DNA of 64,000 nucleotides from Arctopsyche grandis (taxonomy: Eukaryota; Arthropoda; Insecta; Trichoptera; Hydropsychidae). Below the pieces are notes generated by a model. It saw only the letters and a list, made by a program, of their open reading frames with translations. It was not told the origin of the DNA and made no database searches. The position numbers were made by a program, and so were the translations under genes. The number at the start of each line of letters is the position of its first letter. Position 1 is the stretch's first letter. Shown here piece by piece: positions 31,801 through 43,474 of this stretch. The stretch lies in assembly GCF_051622035.1 (NCBI RefSeq), contig NC_135365.1:16968001-17032000 (forward strand), given 5' to 3'.

Positions 31801-32167
31801 CCAGTCCCAACAATATGGGATCCTGGATATCCGCCACCGCTACGTTCCACGGAAACTTTTCGCCCTGCAGATTAAGGGTCACCCGTATCCATCGGTGGAT
31901 CTTGATGGTTTGGCCCGCCGCTTGCCGCGCTCTGCTGTAATGGCCCTTCACGACGGTGTAATCTTTAGGAGAGATCTTCGCGAACAGTTCCGGGTTGATC
32001 ACCGTGATGCACGCCCCGGTGTCCCCCACCATTCGACACGGCACGCCTCCGATCTCTCCTTTCACGACAAACGAGCCGGCCGTGCCGCTGCCGTCCAGTT
32101 TGTTCACTCCGGGTGTTTTGCGTGCACCGGTGATCGGTCTGACCCGTAACAGGCCGATCACTGCTCG
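28847..32167 (-). CDS. pol: Gypsy pol polyprotein (PR-RT-RNaseH-IN), via -1 frameshift
   Basis: About 1106 residues; numbering here starts at the GTG codon at 32161. Protease DTGA is at 47-50; RT spans ~255-425 with YLDD at 369-372; RNase H spans ~515-630 with D518, E559, D584, D627; integrase has H756, H763, C793, C796 and the triad D825, D885, E921 (D-x35-E); a GPY/F-like LWEGPY lies at 1060-1065. It makes DNA from the element RNA and inserts it. The frame has no ATG near its start; it overlaps the gag end in the -1 frame, with a slippery GGGAAAC and stem-loop at the overlap, so it is most likely made as a gag-pol fusion. No inactivating change was seen. No env follows. Confidence 0.95.
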   Translation of the reverse strand, partial: RAVIGLLRVRPITGARKTPGVNKLDGSGTAGSFVVKGEIGGVPCRMVGDTGACITVINPELFAKISPKDYTVVKGHYSRARQAAGQTIKIHRWIRVTLNLQGEKFPWNVAVADIQDPILLGLDALRHVRATFELGGEEKCIIRGVQREKGKKNAPAVKSMRGEVPHPKITALLERADIMPEEKRRLETMIRENRKAFARDEKDQGRTTKAVHTIDVGDAKPMKQPPRRIPLARKEEVRAMIDDLLKQGAIEPGHGPWASPVVPVAKKDGSLRMCVDYRKLNTVTKIDSHPIPRIDDTFDQLNGASYFSTLDLQSGFWQVPVAPEDREKTAFVTEFGLFQFKVMPFGLCNAPATFVRLMTKVVGDISNVLVYLDDIIVHSKTYDEHLVHLNNVFERIQAAGLKLNADKCRLCCREVEFLGHRVSAEGISTDPKKVQTVRDWTTPKTQTQMRSFLGLATYYRKFVRNFAEIAKPLHQLTEKGREFKWTPTCEQAFEKLKEALTTTPIMSYPQPGERYVLDTDASQHSIGAVLSQVQGGVEKVIGYFSRTMNKPEQNYCVTRKELLAAIKAIQHFHHYLSGSKFTLRTDHSALTWLKNFKRPEGQLARWLEILGQYNVTIIHRPGIKHGNADALSRRPCTEECPKCSRAETTDQENDSARTEPVEPAEPEARVALVGILPNEMTNSTIDKIVEWKNAGTRPPWETVSAEEQELKILWTQWDALEVEGGKLYRRWENTAGTRHTKQLVVPTEKIPEIMWEMHNAPTGGHFGINKTYRNVRQKYYWPTCRIDVTQWCERCAQCGAHNGPHRRNRGALQPYLSGTPLQRMAVDILGPLPATERGNRYILVAMDYFTKWPEAIPLPNQEAETVADALVEQVFTRLGVPNELHSDQGRNFESKLFRQALDRLGVHKTRTTPYRPQSDGMVERLNRTMRAHLTKFVNDEQDDWDTLVPHFLMAYRAAQHDATGASPAAMMYGRELRMPADLLYGGPPPDSEPQDPHRYTTKLTEGMAKVHRFARAHLRMQNSRMKTRYDVRRTEPAYETGDRVWLYNPAKTPGLSPKLQSLWEGPYTIVTKLSDVVYRIRREFDGSNRLMVVHLDRLARYKAVEY

Positions 32168-32173
32168 TTTCCC
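32110..32173 (-). promoter_or_regulatory. Probable -1 frameshift signal between gag and pol
   Basis: Slippery heptamer GGGAAAC at 32167-32173 is in register as G GGA AAC in the gag frame. After a 5-nt spacer, GTGATCGG (32154-32161) pairs exactly with CCGATCAC (32130-32137); three more pairs (CTG/CAG) follow inside. Loop bases CGGGT (32142-32146) can pair with ACCCG (32110-32114), allowing an H-type pseudoknot. GGGAAAC is a known -1 slippery site in retroviruses. Confidence 0.8.
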
Positions 32174-33315
32174 GAAGCCGCCTCCTCCTCGTCGTCTTCA
32201 TCCTCGTCGTTCGTTGGCTCCAGCTTCCGGACCCTCTTCTTGCGGCACAACCGGCTAATGTGTCCCGTTTGTCCGCAGTTCCAACACGTTGGAGTGGTAG
32301 TGGCTGGTCGCGCTGTCTGGTCCGATGACACCCATCGTGGGGGTCGCACGGCCGGTCGAGATGGTCTGAACGCTCCCGCGTCGGGACGTACTGTTCTCGA
32401 CGTTGGTTGTGCCGACCGTTGTTCCTTCGCTTCGAAGATGACGGCTTGTCGTGTTGCGTCGGCTCTGGTTATCACGTCCGCTGTAGTCGGGGTGATCCGG
32501 AGCGCGCCAAGTTTGGCCCGTAGACTGGGGTACGTGAAGGAGTTCGCCGCTATGCACACGGTCATGCGTTCGACTGCTTCGGCGTTCGTGTGGACGCCCT
32601 CCAGCATGTCTTCGCAGAGGGCTCGTATCGCGTCTACGTGGTCCGCGGCTGGTTCTTCCGCACTCCATCTTCTCTGTTCCGCTGCCGCATGGCATGCAAT
32701 CGGTGTGCCCTGTCTTCTGAAACGTTGTGCCAGCTCTTCCGTCAATTCGTCGTAGCTCAGCGTCGATGGCAGCTGACTGGCGAAAATGGCGGCCGCACCT
32801 CGGAGTTGGCAGCACAGTCGGTCCTCCAGGTTCGTCGTCTCCTTGTTCAGCCGTGCAGCAAACTCGAAGTGGTTGAGGAAGTCCTTCCACCGTTCAGTAC
32901 CGTCGAACGTGGTGTATTCGTACCGGTGGGAATGTTGCCGCACCCCGTACGTGTCTCGCTGTGTGGTCCGCCTGTCCTCGTAACATACCTCTGATCTCCT
33001 CGGTGGTTCTGGATGTACGTCGGCTTTCGGCTGCGTTGGTGTCGCAGACTTCTCCCAGGACTGCAAAAACGTGGCGAAGGTGTTTTGCAGGGACTGGACC
33101 TGCTCTTGGCAGCTCGCCATTCCCTGGCTTAGCTCCTTGTAGCTCGGTTCCGGTGTCCTTGGCACCCGGCTCCTCGACACCCGGCTCCTCTGCTCCTCCC
33201 GTCTCCGTCCTCCGTTGCTCGGCTCCCCAGGGCTTTGTTCTCGATTCGGCTCCATTTCTTCCGGCAGCGATGAAGACCCCGAATCCGCACCTTTGTGGCT
33301 CCTTGTCTCAACCAT
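32158..33315 (-). CDS. gag: Gypsy gag (capsid/nucleocapsid)
   Basis: 385 codons from ATG at 33313-33315 to TGA at 32158-32160. Residues 1-60 are charged and Ser/Pro-rich; ~65-90 may form a short coiled coil; 130-300 look like the retrotransposon capsid domain (FDGTERWKDFLNHFE, then a helical stretch with LAQRF). A CCHC zinc knuckle C344-x2-C347-x4-H352-x4-C357 marks the nucleocapsid, and the C-terminus is acidic (368-378). It packages element RNA in cytoplasmic particles. The start lies 24 nt after the LTR, near the primer site. Confidence 0.93.
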   Translation of the reverse strand: MVETRSHKGADSGSSSLPEEMEPNREQSPGEPSNGGRRREEQRSRVSRSRVPRTPEPSYKELSQGMASCQEQVQSLQNTFATFLQSWEKSATPTQPKADVHPEPPRRSEVCYEDRRTTQRDTYGVRQHSHRYEYTTFDGTERWKDFLNHFEFAARLNKETTNLEDRLCCQLRGAAAIFASQLPSTLSYDELTEELAQRFRRQGTPIACHAAAEQRRWSAEEPAADHVDAIRALCEDMLEGVHTNAEAVERMTVCIAANSFTYPSLRAKLGALRITPTTADVITRADATRQAVIFEAKEQRSAQPTSRTVRPDAGAFRPSRPAVRPPRWVSSDQTARPATTTPTCWNCGQTGHISRLCRKKRVRKLEPTNDEDEDDEEEAASGNEQ

Positions 33316-33319
33316 GTAG

Positions 33320-33337
33320 ATCCCACTTCTGACACCA
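33320..33337 (-). other. Primer binding site, tRNA-Leu type
   Basis: Minus strand TGGTGTCAGAAGTGGGAT begins one base after the 5' LTR. Its complement ends CCCACTTCTGACA+CCA, the 3' end I remember for insect tRNA-Leu(CAG). Confidence 0.8.
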
Positions 33338-33338
33338 G

Positions 33339-33635
33339 TGAAGAGTATTCAAAGGTAAGTGGAGTCAGGTCGAGGTACAAGAAAACACGCAGGCAGGTTC
33401 CAGTTCTTTATTGCTGCTCGTCCGGTGGAGGTCAGGATCCGAATGCCACCGATCGAGAGCGTACCGTTCTTATATCATAGAGCGCTCAGCGCATACACGT
33501 TTATGACACGTCAACAAGTACAGTCATTGGTCAAGGAGTCGGGTGTAGCCATTGGCCACAACGCCCGACTCCACCATTGGTCGGCGTCACCATGACGTCA
33601 CCGGTCCACGGGGCGTCTCCCTATGCAACGCTACA
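33339..33635 (-). repeat. Gypsy 5' LTR
   Basis: 297 bp, identical by eye to 28414-28710; drives transcription leftward. Order on the minus strand: TGACGTCA (33593-33600), CCAAT boxes, TATA-like (33466-33475), AATAAA (33417-33422). Confidence 0.95.
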
Positions 33636-33639
33636 GAAT
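33636..33639. repeat. Gypsy target duplication, right
   Basis: GAAT, matching 28410-28413. Confidence 0.9.
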
Positions 33640-33796
33640 CAAAAATAATTTTTTAGTAATATATTTAATTACATTAATCCTTTTCGTTTTTTTAACTATT
33701 ATACATATTATTTTTGATTCATATAAATAAATTTCTCAAAGATTATCTAAGCCGGGAATATAATTTTATATTATTTTTTTATATTTTAGTACGGCC
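33640..33796. mobile_element. Small inverted-repeat element, right part
   Basis: Has ATTTTTGATTCATATAAATA, CTCAAAGATTATCTAAGCCG and ends ATATTTTAGTACGGCC, the inverse of the left end at 28339. Carries the ATTTAATTACATTAATCC motif of repeat A. Confidence 0.65.
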
Positions 33797-33966
33797 TCAA
33801 ATTTTCTGGGCCGAACACACTTTGTATCAGGGAAACATAAAAATCTTGTAAAGATTAAAATCGATTATATGATGAATCTAATAGTAAATAGTACAAATTC
33901 ACAATAAATAACAATTTTAGCTGGAATTCATACACCATTTTTTGTACAAACTCTTATTTCTATATA

Positions 33967-34191
33967 TGAGACGTTATATTTGAAATTTCCAAAAATACTA
34001 TTTCTGTTCGACTTAATTCACATATTGCTATCACTTGTTTTAATTCGACATGTCCAGAATCTCGGAAAAGCCAAGTAAACGTATTACAGGCCACCAGTAT
34101 TTTTAAATATTTTTAAACGCAAAACATTATATTTAATATCTGGTGAAATAAAGAAAAGTGGACTTAAGCCACTTTCAGATATACCGGCTCA
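33967..34191. mobile_element. TA-flanked small element C, copy 1
   Basis: 225 bp, left TGAGACGTTATATTTGAAAT, right ...TCAGATATACCGGCTCA, with TA on both sides. Interior CGACATGTCCAGAATCTCGG and GGCCACCAGTATTTTTAAA is shared with 52288-52552 and 53283-53540. TA target suggests Tc1/mariner-type mobilisation. Confidence 0.65.
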
Positions 34192-35878
34192 TATGTATGT
34201 ATACATACGCAAATAAACAGTTTGTTTCTATATTTCTGTGAAAATGTTTGAAAAACACTCTATACTGTACATCAATCATTTTTCAAGTGGAAATTTTGTG
34301 ATCTAAGCTTTTCCGAGGCATTCAATAAATTTTTATTAAAAAGTGAAGGGTCGCCATTTCAAATAAAATAAGCTACTTAAAGACTGAAATCATTGAGAAA
34401 ATTTACATTGCCTTATTTAAATTATACACATTAGCTTATTAAAAACCAAAACATACACATTTAAAGCAAAGCAGACAATTTCAAACACACTAAATCACAT
34501 CGTCTCCAAGCAACAGTGAGTCGACCATTTTCAAGTAAAAATTCAAAACACCGCAAACACAATAAAATCGTACATATTTTTCATTGTCACTGTTCGCTAC
34601 ATATACTGTCGGTGATAAAATCCGAGATGGATTTATATTTCAGTCATCGAATATTCGCACAACGCGACTGTGTGCAAATAAGAAAAGCACTTGCAGAAGA
34701 AATATGATAGTACGCGCAAAATTAGAAATGACGTGGCTTGCACGTCGGATGCAGCTGTACCAATAGCAACTGCACCCCGACCCGACCGAAGATCGGGGCA
34801 ATCGTCTGTCTTGTTCGGTTTTTCAGTTCGTTTTTCACCTGTCTAAAGCCCTCTGAGTCGACGAGGTGTTTAGTCTGCGAGATATTGGCTCAAAGTGCAT
34901 TGGAAAATAATAAAACATAACCGCGTATGCGAGAGTTGGGGCTTATTTCGAGACGCAGACATTCGAACGACTGAATTAGACCCGGGGATAAATGTTTGCA
35001 TAAATCTCGAATTTAAATCGGAATGCGGTGAATTTGCTGGAATTTTTCAGCGTCACTAATTAGGTGATATTTCACGCGAAACGATTTTCAGGAATGCCCG
35101 TAGAATTTTGTCGATATTTCACCTGTAATTTTTGAAGAATGTAGGTTGTGTTTGATTTATTTATGAAATTTCTTCAAAGTACCTGATTTTTTCATTGAAT
35201 AACAAAAGAGTTTAAATATATTAAATTTTAAAAATAAAAATCATTCCTTTATTTATTTTTTCATTAGTCGCATTCTCAGGTTCACTAGTTTAAGGTATTT
35301 ATAAAGGCATTTTGTTTAAATAAAATTCAAAATATCAAAGGAATCTACAATATATGTATGTATGTTTCCATTGTATAAGTAGATACACGAACCCGTTCGA
35401 ATTTTATTTAAATTTATATAATACAATGTATAGAAATTTGAAGCCGTATACATTTATCAATATACGAATTCATAAAAGACTTGTTTTCTCTTCAATATCA
35501 ATACAAATTTTACAGTTTCTATTATTTGTTGTTTCTATTATATGTATGTATTCAATAACGACCAAGGGGGTTTGAATCACTATATGTATATGTATGTATA
35601 AACACACACTGTATATATAATAGTGTAGTAATGTATGTTAATTGACGTAGGGTATTATCCATCAATTAACAACCGTAATCGAATTGAATTGATTCAGCTA
35701 TTTGATACTATACCTATGTAGTCGTCTTGAAATACACAAATAAACTTTGTATTGTTTTAATGTTGAAGAATTTTTAGAAAAACAGTCTAATATATGTAGG
35801 AAATCAATAGATTTGTAGCTAAAGACCTACATAAAACTGAATATACGTACATATGTACCTACATATGTATATTCAATC
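34192..35878. other. Intergenic; GC-richer block 34720-35110
   Basis: 34720-35110 has no window repeat match. No gene seen; 35570-35880 is A+T-rich with TACATATG-type motifs. Confidence 0.4.
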
Positions 35879-35886
35879 TGATAGAC
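35879..35886. repeat. hAT target duplication, left
   Basis: TGATAGAC, repeated exactly at 37294-37301. Confidence 0.9.
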
Positions 35887-36303
35887 CAGCGTTTCCCAAC
35901 CTGTGGTACGCGGTAATCAATCAAATCAATAAAAAATCAGTAATGGCGGACATGCACAAATTAATATTTACTATTAGATTCGCCATGTTTAATCTGTTTA
36001 TGTTACAAATACTGAGCTAAGCCGGGTAAAATTAATGAACATTATTAATTAATTAATAAACATTATTAATTAATTAATAAACATTATTAATTAATGAATG
36101 AATTATTAATTAATAAAAATTATCTTTATTAGTCATCGTTGACGTCAATATGTACAGTCGATGATCGAAAATCTGGCAATCAATACGTTTTCCTCAGATC
36201 CGGCATGGATTTTGGAATGCATTTTTAAATTTACCGCGTTCACGCTCCAATAAATAAATAACTTGAATTTGACACTTGAGAACAGTTCCATAAAAGTTTT
36301 TAA

Positions 36304-36880
36304 TGTTGCAGATAAAATTGAAAGTAAATATGATTAGAAACTTAGATTTTTGGAATTTATGTATCGAAAATGATCAAACTGAAGTATTTGAAACTTCACA
36401 TAATTTCTTATCTGAAAACAAGAATCGTGTGTCTCGGGATATACGTGAAAAAATAATTTAATATTTAATAGGGCTGAAATCGTCTTTTACGCAGTGCTTC
36501 CCCAAACCTTAAGAAGCAAACAATTTGATTTCAAACCACTTTGATAATGAACATTTGCGGACAGCTACCAAGGAAAAGGAGAACTTGATTGAACTTTCAA
36601 ATTATAGCATTTAAAAACTGAATTCGAAATAAATAAGGTTATTAATTTTTGACTAGGTATTAGTGAAGAATATGAACAGCTTTATGACATAGCGCTTAAA
36701 TTTCTGTCGCCGTTTACTGGCACTGAACTGGTTGTGAGAGCTTTCTCTTCATATATTTTAATAAGACAAATATAGAAATTGATTAAATCCAGCTCCAGAC
36801 ATAAGGGTAAATCTCGCATCATTTGAACCAAATTTAAAAAAACTAAGTACAAGGATCTCAATAAAAAAAGAAAACGTATT
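36304..36880 (+). pseudogene. hAT transposase remnant (ZBED-like)
   Basis: Frames with stops give VFNVADKIESKYD, KLRFLEFMYRK, FETSHNFLSENKNRVSRDI, LIGLKSSFTQCFP, NEHLRTATKEKENLIELS, and GISEEYEQLYDIALKFLSPF-TGTELVVRAFSS. The last block corresponds to the hAT C-terminal dimerisation domain. Four or more stops/frameshifts show it is dead, and the catalytic N-terminal part is missing. Confidence 0.75.
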
Positions 36881-36961
36881 ATATGTACTTTATAATTTTG
36901 TGTTTTTATTAAAACAATCAATAATAATTATGTATGACAAGATAGTAGATAAATATATTTA

Positions 36962-37097
36962 ACTTTGAGCATATTATAATTGTGAAGTATAATTTGAGCA
37001 TATTATAGATAATAGATAAATATGTTAAACTTTGAGCATATTATAATTGTGACATATTATAATTGTGGAGTATAATTTGAGCATATTATAATTGTGA
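36962..37097 (+). repeat. ~28-bp tandem repeat inside hAT
   Basis: TTTGAGCATATTATAATTGTG recurs about five times, some partial. Confidence 0.85.
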
Positions 37098-37293
37098 ATA
37101 AAATTTCTTACCAAAACAGATCTACATATTGCGTGTATCCTGTCTTCACATTCCTTACCATGCAAATACTATATATAATAATTACACTTGCAAAAACAAA
37201 TTTCATGAAATACAATCATTTTTATATGGTGGTACAATTTAGCGTTATGTACTACCAAGTGGTACGCGAGTCAAAAAAGGTTGGGAAACGCTG

Positions 37294-37301
37294 TGATAGA
37301 C
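37294..37301. repeat. hAT target duplication, right
   Basis: TGATAGAC. Confidence 0.9.
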
Positions 37302-37631
37302 AATCTTATTTTCCTTTTTCAATATTCCTCGAAACAACATTACTAAGAATAGATATGTCACAATTTTCTTTCTTCTGGCTGGTCAATCGAATAAGGAATC
37401 TTTCTCTTATCTGTACCACTTGTTAGTTCACATTTATGTAGTCTCTCCATGCCACCGCATTATTTTTGGCATGTTTTCAAAATACTCAGTAAGATTAATC
37501 AGTGTTTTAGTCTTTATTTGTTCATTGCTTGCTGAGTGAATGATTTTGTCTTTTTTCTTCATGACAAAGATATAATTATTTGTTTTGTTGTTAATCGTAT
37601 TTACATATGTATGTACATATGTATATACTAC
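37302..37631. other. Intergenic
   Basis: Nothing recognised. Confidence 0.4.
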
Positions 37632-37853
37632 TAGTGGTCTTACCCGGCTTCGCTCGGTATTTGTAATGTAAACCGATTAAATGTCCAATCTAATAGTAAA
37701 ATTTTTATTAAATTTATTTGAATAGTTTTATTTTATTTGAATATTAATCTGTTTTGTTATTAAATTGAACGTCACGAATTCTACGAACCAACAATAGTTA
37801 CATAGTAACTTACAAACTCTCTTTCGAAATTATAAATTAGATGCACATGTACA
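37632..37853 (-). mobile_element. Helitron-like non-autonomous element, copy 2
   Basis: Plus strand CTAGTGGTCTTACCCGGCTT ... CTTTCGAAATTATAAATTAGA, the inverse of 5888-6104 with the same A/T insertion context. Confidence 0.5.
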
Positions 37854-40199
<2,346 letters not shown>

Positions 40200-40271
40200 G
40201 GGCTCAACCGGGATTTGAACCCGGGACCTCTCGCACCCAAAGCGAGAATCATACCCCTAGACCATTGAGCC
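40200..40271 (-). tRNA. tRNA-Pro (UGG), copy 3
   Basis: Minus-strand 72-nt cloverleaf with the same sequence as copies 1, 2 and 4, anticodon TGG. Confidence 0.97.
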
Positions 40272-40324
40272 ACATGTACGTTGAATCGATAATAAATGAT
40301 TATTTACCAAACGACATATGCGAC

Positions 40325-40331
40325 GTGACAC
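40325..40331 (-). promoter_or_regulatory. Upstream element of tRNA-Pro copy 3
   Basis: Plus strand GTGACAC, 54-60 bp before the tRNA start; matches the proximal half (ATGACAC/GTGTCAT) of the element in the other copies. The distal half is not clear. Confidence 0.4.
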
Positions 40332-40663
40332 GTTTATTGCACACACAAAACTTGCGAAACATCACGTTTCTGTGTATTTCGGTCTTTAAAATTGCGGAAT
40401 CGATAACATTTGTTGAAATATCGTATCGAAATAATAATCTTATCTTTGCAAATTGCATTTTTTTTAAATACATCATATTATTATTTTATATTTTACAGTT
40501 AGAGGAGTTCCGGTAATAATTCATTCAATAGCTTAGGCTAGGCTTCCTATTCGTCCATTCGATTTCTATTATATTTTATGTATGTATAACATATTTCAGT
40601 ATATTGTTTTCTGTGTTATATCGAGCTCAAATTTATAAACATTTATTTTATTACATACGTCTT
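40332..40663. other. Intergenic, A+T-rich
   Basis: Nothing recognised. Confidence 0.4.
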
Positions 40664-40915
40664 ACCTTTATATCTTATATCATTACATAAGTACTTATAT
40701 CATTACATACGTACTTACGCGGTCCAAGCCTCTCAGTAAATTGATTGAAATCCCAATCATTGAAATCTTTTTGATTGAAATCCTAATCATGAAATCCCAC
40801 ACATTTTATATATTTATAGTTTATATTTTCGTACATTTGTTATTGAAATATTGTTTAAATTGCCTTTTTATTTTATTTTATAATTATTTTTTATATTTTA
40901 GTTCATTAGGTTTTT
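40664..40915 (-). mobile_element. Repeat A, copy 3
   Basis: Inverse of copy 1: CATTACATACGTACTTACGC, TTGATTGAAATCCTAATCAT, TTTATTTTATTTTATAATTA. The 103-codon open frame across it is A+T-driven. Confidence 0.7.
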
Positions 40916-41019
40916 TTTATATATGTACATATGTATGTACTCATACATTTATTTTTTATTTTTACTCTCTTGCTTTCTCGGACAATGGAGAGGTCTATTG
41001 TTATTTATGGCGGCAAATC

Positions 41020-41215
41020 GACCGCCAAACTCTACATAGTAAGGAGGTTTAACATTAGAAAATTTTAATTGTTGTTTATAATTATCTGGACTTCGATTAG
41101 ATAACCTCTCATTCTTCTCGTCTCCAGTCTTAATATTCATTATTTTTGACCTCATGTCATATGAAAGTGATATAACTTTGGAAGGCATTTTTGTAATTCT
41201 TCTTTGGATTTAATG
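41020..41215 (-). pseudogene. CR1-like LINE fragment
   Basis: Minus strand gives RRITKMPSKVISLSYDMRSKIMN, then by frame change LETRRMRGYLIEVQIIINN, corresponding to the RT-C-terminal block of the copy at 13680-14087. Short and broken. Confidence 0.6.
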
Positions 41216-41309
41216 AATGTTTATTTTTTTTGCACACTGACAAACGAAGCATACTATTATTAAATCCAAATATTGCTAATAATATAATTTTATTGGATTG
41301 CATGAATAT

Positions 41310-41985
41310 GAAAATCTGTCTGTCGCGATCTCTGGTGATACTTATTGCATTCTATTGAGTTGAGACATGGACGCTGAAAAAGAGAGAAAAGGGCATGTAA
41401 GATGCCTTTTGAAATGTGGTGCTGGAGGCGGATGTTAAGTATTACATGCAACGCAAGACGCATGAACGTCTCCATCTTCAAAGAGCTGGCAGTTTTAGAG
41501 AGGTTCTTCACAACACGTAGAAAAAGGATTGATTCCTACTTTGGTAATATTGCCAGGAGGAATGTGGAGAGTGTCTAGAAACTGGTAGTCACCGGAACAC
41601 TAGAGGTAAAATGAACAAAAGGATGGTCTCCCACTCGACCCTAAACATTGCACTTGGCACATGAGCGAGAGGATCCTGGATTCCAGATGAAAGGAAATGA
41701 CCACGATGGTCTACATGGAGCAAAAAGAAAAAGAAAAAGAAGAAAACCCGACCGACTATGGATAACCATCAAAATACTTAGCTTACGGCAGTCACCGGAA
41801 CACTAGAGGGAAGACAAGCAAGAGTCTCTCACGAGGTGACCAAATGAAGTGAAATAATAGAAGAGATCGACTCTAAGCACTGCATTTAAATTGTCACAGG
41901 ACTGGGAGAAGTGGAGGCTGATCCTAGATGACAATAATAAATGACCACGACGCTTAGCATTGAGCAAAACGAGAAAGAATAATGA
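41310..41985 (+). pseudogene. LINE C-terminal remnant, two partial units
   Basis: Shifting frames read AFEMWCWRRML, ITCNARRMNVSIFKEL, LERFFTT, SYFGNIARRNVE, KLVVTGTLEVK, then from 41786 a second VTGTLEG with DWEKWRLILDD near 41900. This is the post-RT end of a non-LTR element of the kind with FGHIARR and VTGK-GR motifs. The second VTGTLEG block shows partial duplication of the end. Confidence 0.7.
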
Positions 41986-42986
41986 TTTATTAATATCAAA
42001 TAATATTTTCGACTTATCACGATTTGATTTAAAGTTGAATGTCCAATTGATAATTTTACATTATTATTATTATTGGTTTGGGTTTTGTTGACGCATGTGC
42101 ATATGATGAAGTCATAAACGGAGTCTGTAACAACTCGTCGATACACATTACAAAGTCGTTACGGCGAACGAGCGAGTCGAATAAGCGAAAAAGTTCGACC
42201 GTAAACGTTCACTATTGATAATTTATTTGAAATATTTTGCCACAGGCGCGCGCCGCATGGCATGGCTCGGATTAAAATTTAGCCTTTTTCCGGGCGAAAA
42301 CCGGAGCCGAGTGCCGGTTGTTGTCGAAGTTTTAATGGGCCGATCGGCAAAACCGGATTTTAAGCCGTCCGGCAACCGCAAATAAGCAACAAATATTTCA
42401 TTACATCGGCGGTGATTTATCGTCGGGGAACCGCGAAAAAACCTTCGCGAACTTTCCCGCGGAAAATGAAACCGGCCCTTCGACCACTCCCCGTTGCAGG
42501 GGCGTGGAAACTGCGACCCGCGAGCTATGGACATATGTTTTATATGCGGCCCAATTGGCAAAATTGAAATGTTCTCTATTTTAATAGTTATTTGATAAGA
42601 GTATGCTTGAAAAATTAAGAAATATCAAAGAATAATGAAGAGAAGGATGTACGAAGGATAAAGAAGACCAATGGACTATGACTAAAGAAAATGCTGTGCA
42701 AGGACAAGATAAGTGTTTGAATCCTATTTATTATATACTGATGTTGTGCACGTTGAAATTTCAACGGGTGGTTTCGGAAGCAAATTGATACATGATTTAA
42801 ATTAAAGTTACAATACAATATATGTAGTAATAATTAATTGGAATCAGAAATGAAACAGAAATTGGGAATCGGAACTGAAACAGAGATCGGGTTCCGGAAC
42901 TTAAAATGGAGTCCGTATCCGGAACTGAAAAAAGAATCCAGATCTGTAACTGAAAAATGTATCCGGAACCGGAACTGATAAAGGAA
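41986..42986. other. Intergenic; GC-richer block 42140-42560; GGAATCGG repeats
   Basis: 42140-42560 has a 112-codon minus frame without domains and recurs nowhere in the window. 42835-42985 holds loose GGAATCGGAACTGAAACAG repeats (compare 6360 and 52170). Confidence 0.4.
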
Positions 42987-43474
42987 TGTTACAGTTGAAG
43001 TGTATCTTTTAGTTGTAATATATTTTGACCAGTTGGAAACTTTTTCGTCTAGCCTACGTTAGTTGTTTCATGTGGTGAATTGACTGAGTGAACTGAAAAT
43101 ACACTTCAACTATAAGTTGGTACCAGGTTAAATTGAAAGGTTTGGTTTTCGTGAAATCGTCACTTGACTAGTATATTTGGTTGGAAAGTCACATTTTTTA
43201 TTTGAACAAATTCTTAGAGTTATCGTAATACGGTACTCATTACCTTTATTCGTAATACCCAGCAACCACTAACGCATTGTTGAATTCTAAAGCATTTTCA
43301 AAACATCAGAACTATCAAAACTCAACTGACAAAGATATTAGGTGTATTACAAGTGGTGCACATTATTGAAGGGTGTATTTGCGCTTGTAGAGTTGTAATT
43401 TACTTTTTGGTTTGCTAGTTTCTAAAACGCCAGTTGGAATATATTAGAACTGAAAATGCACTTCAACTATAACA
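42987..43474. mobile_element. Inverted-repeat element B, copy 2
   Basis: 488 bp from TGTTACAGTTGAAGTGTAT to inverse GTGCATTTTCAG...; interior matches 8676-9195, including GGTACCAGGTTA and GTGTATTTGCGCTTGTAGAG. Confidence 0.65.

Larger units (their letters stand above)
28414..33635 (-). mobile_element. Ty3/gypsy LTR retrotransposon, apparently intact
   Basis: A 5222-bp element on the minus strand with two identical 297-bp LTRs, GAAT target duplication (28410-28413 and 33636-33639), gag and pol, a primer site and a polypurine tract. Domain order protease, RT, RNase H, integrase defines Ty3/gypsy (Metaviridae-type). No env frame is present. Both frames lack stops and the LTRs do not differ, so insertion was recent and the copy may still be active. 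It sits inside an older small DNA transposon. Clade was not assigned; a tRNA-Leu primer is known for some insect gypsy groups. Confidence 0.95.
35887..37293 (+). mobile_element. hAT transposon, degraded copy
   Basis: 1407 bp with ends CAGCGTTTCCCAACCT and inverse AGGTTGGGAAACGCTG, flanked by TGATAGAC on both sides. The 8-bp duplication and CAG-type ends define the hAT superfamily. Inside are decayed transposase pieces (36304-36880), a Helitron-like 3' fragment near 35970-36030, and tandem repeats at 36036-36110 and 36962-37097. Confidence 0.9.

Noticed and set aside
28996-31940. Long plus-strand open frames across the pol region
   Set aside because: They are antisense shadows of pol; only the minus frame has RT, RNase H and integrase residues.
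42223-42561. 112-codon minus frame in a GC-rich block
   Set aside because: No domain or coding bias beyond composition; no continuation at either side.
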